Assembly: GCA_030151635.1 (NCBI GenBank)
Contig: JASLDF010000125.1
Coordinates: forward strand, 1-11,631
Direction of reading: 5' to 3'
Source of the DNA: Bacteroides sp.
Lineage (GTDB): Bacteria; Bacteroidota; Bacteroidia; Bacteroidales; Bacteroidaceae
DNA length: 11,631 nucleotides
The position numbers and the translations under genes were made by a program. Of the stretch, positions 7,401-11,631 are shown piece by piece (the first letter of the stretch is position 1; each line of letters opens with the position of its first letter). Under the pieces are notes generated by a model. It made no database searches. It was not told where the DNA came from and saw only the letters and a list, made by a program, of their open reading frames with translations.

Positions 7401-10074
7401 TGTCGCCTTTATTCTCAACTTTCATGCCTACATAACTCTTGAATGGAGATATGACTACTTCTTGAGAGTGAACACTTCTTTCACCTCCTGGCTCGTACAT
7501 ACGAACTGAGATAGCTCCTTTCAATAAACCTGGAACATTGCTGTATTTAGGTATTTCTAATTTCACTGTTGCATTACCATTTGCATCAACCGATCCATCC
7601 CAAAACTTTAAAGTCGATGGATTAAATGAAGTTTGATTGGTAAAGCTAAACTCTTTAAACTTAGGGAAAGGATTTGATACTCGTGATAAAGACAACTCCA
7701 TATCACCAGACAAATTAGCAGCAACTGCACCAGTTAACCAGTTACAATTCAATGATAAGTAGTTGGTACTAGGCGAAGCTAATGTTGTTTTTTTAGTATC
7801 TAGATTAATCTTTAAGCGATTAGGTTTAATGGTTTCAATGCTAAACGATTTGTAAAAACTAACACCACCCAATTTAACATATCCATCCCATAAACCTGTT
7901 GGATCATCTTTTTGAGTAGCTACTTTAAAGTAATACATACCATTACCTACGGAAGAAGCAACTTGTTTTGTATAGAATTGACCTCTTGGATTGTATAATT
8001 CAAAAATAGCTGGATGCTCTTTAGGAAGTCTATTCTCTAAATCTTCAACTACAAAACTAACATGAATTGTATCACCCGGTCTCCAAACACCTCGTTCACC
8101 ATAAATAAAGCCTTTCAAACCATTTTTAGAAGCTGAACCCTCAACATCAAATCGACTTGTGGACAAATGAGTCCCAGACACAACTTTTACATAGGTAATG
8201 TCTTCCCCATCTTGAGCAGATACTAAAAATGGGATTTTATCTCTACAATCAATCGTTGCAAACCCATTGGCATCCGTAATTGCTTCCCCAATTTTTATTA
8301 ATTGGTAGTTATAAGCAACTAGGTTGGTACGACCAATTGGCTCTGTTGAAATAATGTCATTCACCGTAACCCAAAGCTTATTCTCATCGTTAGCTTTAAC
8401 GTTCACTCCAATATGAGAACTATATACATTTATAGTTGATGACACATTGCTATCACTCATATAAAAAGTCAAGTCATAAGGATTTGATTGTTGATCCCAA
8501 TTGTAAACTCTCCAATTATATGGAATAGATAAATCAAGGATATTGCTGTCATAACTAGAAACACTATCCCACTCTTTATCTATATCGCTAATTTTATTTA
8601 ACTTCTTAAGATTTAAATTCAATTTAGGGTCATAGAATTTATCTATTGTTGTATAAGAAGGTCCAAACGAAAGAGCAATATGGTAAAGTGCACCTGGTTC
8701 TTGGAAGAATAGCTCCTTCAAATCCAAAGCAAATTCTTGCTCTTCATTTAATGGCTTTTTAGCTAGTTCTTCTAAAGAAATAGTTTGTTTAGAAACAAGA
8801 CGTCCCAAACTTTTCATTCTTGAAATCGAAGAAGAATTCAAATTATTAGTTTGCAAAAAGCTCTTAACATTTGAACTATATATTTTTACAATTTGTAAGT
8901 CAACACATTTTAAAGCAGATGCATTGAAGGTCAATATTTGCTTTTTACTATCAGGTAAAATAGAACCATTACTTGTTATTTTCACCATTGGAGTAATCTT
9001 TCCATTGGCTGTTGTGTGAATAGGATAAGTACCCACACTTGATAAAGGTTGAGCATTAGCTGAGTAAATTGCTTTTGATAGATTAAAAACACCTTGCGTT
9101 TTATTGTCTTTCAAATAGACTAATAGCTTATTTGAACTTACCGAATAAGAGTAGCTACGATTAGAGTTCGACACTGTATCTGTAACCAATAATGCTGAGG
9201 AATCAAAACGATTGTTCAGTTCTTGAGAAAAAATAAAGTCAAATCTATTATTAACCTCATCGTTACTACGAATAAGCATCAGTTTATGTTCCAATTGATT
9301 TGGAACTTCTTGGGTTAGTGACAATTCTTTCGGAAAACCAATTTCTTTTCCATCGAAATTTAATACTAAACTTGATGAAAGTACCCCCTTCTTTATATTA
9401 TTAACTTTCAGGTCGTACTTAAATTTCCCCAATGGGAATAATTCAAAAGCCACTTTCTTGTTATCGTGAGTAATAGAAATTGTATTCTCCAACAATTTTG
9501 TTTGAATCGTATCACTTAAGGCTACAGAAAATGTATAGTCTAACTCATGTGCTTCTCCTTTTGTCAGACTTACGTCTGATAAATTTACAGCCCATGCAGC
9601 TGGATAAGTATAAAATTTAAATTCAAAAGCACCTAAACCTTTGGCATTGGCAAAAAGTTCGTCTAGGTTAAATCTAACCTTAACATTTTCACCAAAATTA
9701 AACATGCCGTTTTCAGGAACAAATTGCACGGTGAAATCATCAACCCATTTCACTTGTCCCTTAACAGAAGGTTCTAGGTTGAACAATTTATCATTTGTCT
9801 TCTTAGAAAGACTAGCATGATTCACAGGCGTACTTAACTTGATTGTTATTGGAGTAGTACGTGTTTGCAATCCACCCGAGTATTCGGATATAAAAGATGC
9901 AAAAACAACCGAAGCTGGAGAAATTACAGATTCTCCGTGGTTACCATTAAAGATATCTAACTCATTCCCAGTTGCACTTTGTTGATTCTTCTTCGAATCG
10001 CAACTAAAAAAAACAAGAGATAGCAAAAGAATAGCAAAAGTTTTTGCTAATGTGTGATACTTAAATTTTAGCAT
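4441..10074 (-). CDS. Bacterial alpha-2-macroglobulin family lipoprotein with thioester, YfhM-like
   Basis: A 1877-residue protein, longer than E. coli YfhM/ECAM (about 1650). A lipoprotein signal peptide ends at Cys25 (LVFFSC), and Asp26 follows the cysteine. Macroglobulin-like beta domains fill most of the chain. These include a typical segment with GERGVWRPGDT near 660, a region near 1155 with VDDGLLDL, and the alpha-2-macroglobulin core around 1225-1315. The thioester domain carries C1435-T-E-Q1438, the intact CxEQ motif that forms the reactive internal thioester, followed by an alpha-helical region to about 1690. A beta domain closes the C-terminus. Members of this family are thought to trap proteases that breach the outer membrane, changing shape after bait cleavage and linking covalently through the thioester. 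The next gene, pbpC, is its usual partner. The ATG start gives a complete signal peptide and lies 28 bases after the sanA stop. Confidence 0.95.
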   Translation of the reverse strand: MLKFKYHTLAKTFAILLLSLVFFSCDSKKNQQSATGNELDIFNGNHGESVISPASVVFASFISEYSGGLQTRTTPITIKLSTPVNHASLSKKTNDKLFNLEPSVKGQVKWVDDFTVQFVPENGMFNFGENVKVRFNLDELFANAKGLGAFEFKFYTYPAAWAVNLSDVSLTKGEAHELDYTFSVALSDTIQTKLLENTISITHDNKKVAFELFPLGKFKYDLKVNNIKKGVLSSSLVLNFDGKEIGFPKELSLTQEVPNQLEHKLMLIRSNDEVNNRFDFIFSQELNNRFDSSALLVTDTVSNSNRSYSYSVSSNKLLVYLKDNKTQGVFNLSKAIYSANAQPLSSVGTYPIHTTANGKITPMVKITSNGSILPDSKKQILTFNASALKCVDLQIVKIYSSNVKSFLQTNNLNSSSISRMKSLGRLVSKQTISLEELAKKPLNEEQEFALDLKELFFQEPGALYHIALSFGPSYTTIDKFYDPKLNLNLKKLNKISDIDKEWDSVSSYDSNILDLSIPYNWRVYNWDQQSNPYDLTFYMSDSNVSSTINVYSSHIGVNVKANDENKLWVTVNDIISTEPIGRTNLVAYNYQLIKIGEAITDANGFATIDCRDKIPFLVSAQDGEDITYVKVVSGTHLSTSRFDVEGSASKNGLKGFIYGERGVWRPGDTIHVSFVVEDLENRLPKEHPAIFELYNPRGQFYTKQVASSVGNGMYYFKVATQKDDPTGLWDGYVKLGGVSFYKSFSIETIKPNRLKINLDTKKTTLASPSTNYLSLNCNWLTGAVAANLSGDMELSLSRVSNPFPKFKEFSFTNQTSFNPSTLKFWDGSVDANGNATVKLEIPKYSNVPGLLKGAISVRMYEPGGERSVHSQEVVISPFKSYVGMKVENKGDNTWSYETDITHKVKLVNIDADSKPVVHNNLTYKIYKLSWSWWYDRSELSLNYIDKLKAANLIDNGQLKSGTDGYTELNFKVDYPNYGNYLIVIKDDSSGHTVFQDIYVDWPYWRGTSNKSDNKGITTFNFTTDKDSYEVGESITATLPPLKKGRAFISIEDGTKVIKREWVETKADESTTVVFKAVKEFIPNVYMYISLYQPHEQTVNDSPIRLYGVSAIKVTDKSTKLQPKVVVPKVIEPQKEFVVEVTEQSGKEMTYSLAIVDDGLLDLTSFKTPNPWSTFFAKQALGIRTWDMYDDVISALSKAFDRIYRVGGDENLEGADAKANRFNPVVKFVGPFTLKAGKTDKHKITLPMYVGSVRTMVVGAGAGAYGATEANSFVRSPLMLISSLPRVLSIGEDVWVPINIFALEDEVKNVELNIQTSSNITVVNDKKVNLKFTQIGDQLKYFHFKVGANVGVEKVTFTAKSGKFIATETIEIDVRNPNPQIAVAQNKILSAGESVTMDYNFDIINNEQKLNLTASNLPLFDLSKRLNFLYGYSHGCTEQITSRALPLLYIPFIKQLNKEEKVKIDATVNQTIRELYARQTYEGGFMYWPGGSYNSPWATQYAGMFLIRAKELGYQVNDDVLKKFVNYLSTLVQTNSNDSYVQVYSLYVLALGGKANLNVMNRINENRRLSTEEQWILSAAYALAGKDKIAKELSYSAARQDSSSDSYRYYGSDIRNISFRLQTKVLLGKNDEAFKEAITLAEKMTSESYYQTQSTAYGLMAMGEFINKSSSDKLKFELTIDNGKLQSFSEDKSIYNQNLDVKQKGSVTLKNTSKGVMNLQLLEYKSVLKDLTPASAEGLEVTVKYLDFKNEGKINLSSLVEGQDFYAEVKVTNVSNMNRENIAVTHIIPTNCEIYGASNFRINRSTKAVQPASVDYQDIRDDRVLSYFSLYTGESRIIKVRLQAVYAGKFIVPAITAEVMYNPEIFGKTKADELNIAH

Positions 10075-10102
10075 TATAATCGTTTGTTAAGGTAAAGATT
10101 CC

Positions 10103-10744
10103 TTATAAAATAATCTCGATGGGATCTCCTAGGTATTTAGGTTGCTTATTAAAAAGCACATCAATAACAGCTTTAACACGAGCAAATTGCTCTCTAATTT
10201 GGACTTTCAAACCTATGGTAACACCTACATCCTTAGCATTATAGCCTATGATATCTACATCTCGATAATTGCCTATAAAAATAGCTCTTTTATTGTGAAA
10301 TTCTTGAGAAATAACAATTATTTTATTCTGTCCAAATATTTCACGAATGCGGACAACAGAATCTAAGGTTCTTAGACCAGCATAATCTAGATAAATATGT
10401 TGCGGACTTACTTCCTTATCAACCAATGCATTCATCATGTCTTGTGATTCATTGTAATGATTAAGACTATGATCTCCACTAACTACGATTCTTTTAATTT
10501 TACCAGCGTGATATAACTCGGCGGCTGCCTCTATACGATATACAAAGTAAGGGTTTAAGACCCCAGATTTTAACAGTTTAGACGTACCCAACACCATGGC
10601 TACATCTCTACTAGGAGTTTCTTTAATGGTGTTAAATGTCTTATTTTTGGTAACAACAGACACCCATAAAGAACAAAATCCCATCGCCAGTAGGATAATT
10701 ACTAGCAATAGGATTCCTAAAAGAGTAAATTTCTTATTTAACAT
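10103..10744 (-). CDS. sanA: SanA-like DUF218 (YdcF family) membrane protein
   Basis: A 213-residue protein with one N-terminal membrane helix (about 7-30) and a periplasmic DUF218 domain (about 46-185). SanA-type motifs are clear: VLGTSK at 51-56, NPYFVYRIEAAAELYHAGKI at 64-83, VSGDHS at 88-93, DYAGLRTLDSVVR at 120-132 and SQEFHNKRAIF at 146-156. A REQFARVKAVIDV segment and the tail QPKYLGDP (201-208) also match the family. In enterobacteria SanA is required for the normal envelope barrier to vancomycin at high temperature; its biochemical activity is unknown. The ATG lies inside the end of the tolC gene (11-bp overlap), and the alpha-2-macroglobulin gene follows after 28 bases, so it is mid-operon. 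The family call is strong and the cellular role is by analogy. Confidence 0.92.
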   Translation of the reverse strand: MLNKKFTLLGILLLVIILLAMGFCSLWVSVVTKNKTFNTIKETPSRDVAMVLGTSKLLKSGVLNPYFVYRIEAAAELYHAGKIKRIVVSGDHSLNHYNESQDMMNALVDKEVSPQHIYLDYAGLRTLDSVVRIREIFGQNKIIVISQEFHNKRAIFIGNYRDVDIIGYNAKDVGVTIGLKVQIREQFARVKAVIDVLFNKQPKYLGDPIEIIL

Positions 10745-11631
10745 ACAACTGTCCAGAAGTTTTTAAGTAGTTTGTTTCATTCAACTTCAATTGAGCTTTA
10801 GCGTTAACATGTTCTGCCCAAGCTTTCTGCCATAATGTTTGAGCTTCAAGATGATTAGAAAGTGTTTCTAACCCAACTTCATAATGCTCTAAGCTTGTTT
10901 TCAAATTTTCTTCTGCTGATAATAATGACTCATTTGTAAGTTCCACTTCAAGATGAGATTCATCAACTTGATTCAAAGCCATTGTCATTTCTAATTGCAT
11001 TTTTTCAGAAGCATCTTCCAATTGCAATTCCGACATTTTCTGCTGAACCTTCATTGATTTCACTTTATTAACTCCTTCTCCCCATTTGAATAAAGGTACA
11101 CTTACAGAGAATAAGGCTGAAAAAGAACCACCTTTTATCAAACTATTGTTATTTAATTTCAAGGCATCGGTATAATTCCATCCACCTTTTACACCAAACT
11201 GTGGTAAATACTCACCACGAGCTAACTTTATTTGTTGATGGTCTAATTCAATCTTTTTATTTAACAATTGAAACTCTGGGCGTAGTGAAATGTCATCTTT
11301 AACTAAAAAGCTAATTGATTCATTTAAGCTACTATCTGTAATTACAACATCACTCAAAAGAGGCAAGCCAATAATATGACATAAGTTCATTTTAGATAGT
11401 TTTATAGCATTTTCTGCACGCTTAATTTGAAGCTTAGCCTCATTTTGTTTCACTTTGACTTTCAACACATCATTCTTAGATTTCATGCCTACATCGTACG
11501 CATTATTGACGTCCTGAAGTAAATTTTCAATTACCCTCTCGTAAGTGACAGCTACTTTCAAGAGTTCTTGTACTTTCAATAAATTCCAAAAAGCCAAATC
11601 AGTTTGGTAAACGACCTCATTGTTTGTCAAA
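10734..11631 (-). CDS. TolC-family outer membrane efflux protein, 5' end cut by window edge
   Basis: The C-terminal 298 or so residues of an outer-membrane channel of the TolC/OEP family. Family members are usually about 430-480 residues, so roughly a third is missing. The frame is open to the window edge, and the TTG at 11630-11628 is not evidence of a start. Long alpha-helical, coiled-coil-like stretches dominate. KNDVLKVKVKQNEAKLQ (about 53-69), the LCHIIGLPL turn that follows it, and the strand region around VSVPLFKWGEGVNKV are typical of Bacteroidota TolC proteins. Such channels pair with RND or ABC pumps and membrane-fusion proteins to expel drugs or secreted molecules. Any pump genes would lie to the right of this window. 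The stop codon overlaps the start of sanA by 11 bp, which places this gene first among the visible genes of the minus-strand operon. Confidence 0.92.
   Translation of the reverse strand, partial: LTNNEVVYQTDLAFWNLLKVQELLKVAVTYERVIENLLQDVNNAYDVGMKSKNDVLKVKVKQNEAKLQIKRAENAIKLSKMNLCHIIGLPLLSDVVITDSSLNESISFLVKDDISLRPEFQLLNKKIELDHQQIKLARGEYLPQFGVKGGWNYTDALKLNNNSLIKGGSFSALFSVSVPLFKWGEGVNKVKSMKVQQKMSELQLEDASEKMQLEMTMALNQVDESHLEVELTNESLLSAEENLKTSLEHYEVGLETLSNHLEAQTLWQKAWAEHVNAKAQLKLNETNYLKTSGQLYVK

Noticed and set aside
10075..10102. Possible internal promoter between sanA and the alpha-2-macroglobulin gene
   Set aside because: The 28-base gap has no TAnnTTTG box on the minus strand and looks like a simple adenine-rich leader.
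11628..11630. TTG as a start codon of the TolC gene
   Set aside because: The protein there is already deep within the TolC fold and lacks a signal peptide and the first helices; the gene continues beyond the window.

Overview
The window is AT-rich and carries seven protein-coding genes with almost no non-coding DNA. Several things point to a Bacteroidota genome, perhaps a member of the Bacteroidales: adenine-rich leaders without clear Shine-Dalgarno sequences, a TAnnTTTG-type promoter element, a split ThrE exporter, and Bacteroidota-like TolC and alpha-2-macroglobulin proteins. This assignment rests on protein style alone and the genus cannot be named.

Left part, plus strand (1-2108): a short leader (1-128) contains a candidate Bacteroidota promoter box and an 8-bp perfect dyad. 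It is followed by three tightly packed membrane-protein genes. The first two, homologues of E. coli YjjP and YjjB, overlap by 4 bp and together make a two-subunit ThrE-type exporter of small organic or amino acids. The third, one base downstream, is a multi-pass membrane protein that looks like DUF6064 and has no known function.

Right part, minus strand (11631-2111): a four-gene cluster reads leftwards. It holds the 3' two thirds of a TolC-family outer-membrane efflux gene (cut by the window edge), a SanA-like DUF218 membrane protein, a very large lipoprotein of the bacterial alpha-2-macroglobulin family with an intact CTEQ thioester motif, and penicillin-binding protein 1C. The spacings are an 11-bp overlap, 28 bp and 2 bp, so this is very probably one transcript whose promoter lies outside the window. 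The alpha-2-macroglobulin/PBP1C pair is a known conserved partnership (yfhM-pbpC in E. coli), interpreted as periplasmic protease trapping coupled to cell-wall repair. SanA and TolC add envelope-barrier and efflux functions, so the cluster reads as an envelope-integrity operon.

The two gene groups converge, with only two bases between their stop codons. I see no mobile element, CRISPR array, tRNA or rRNA, and no clear sign of a wholly new system. The points most worth checking are the non-ATG start of pbpC, the unknown third gene of the exporter operon, the dyad in the exporter leader, and the four-gene envelope cluster.
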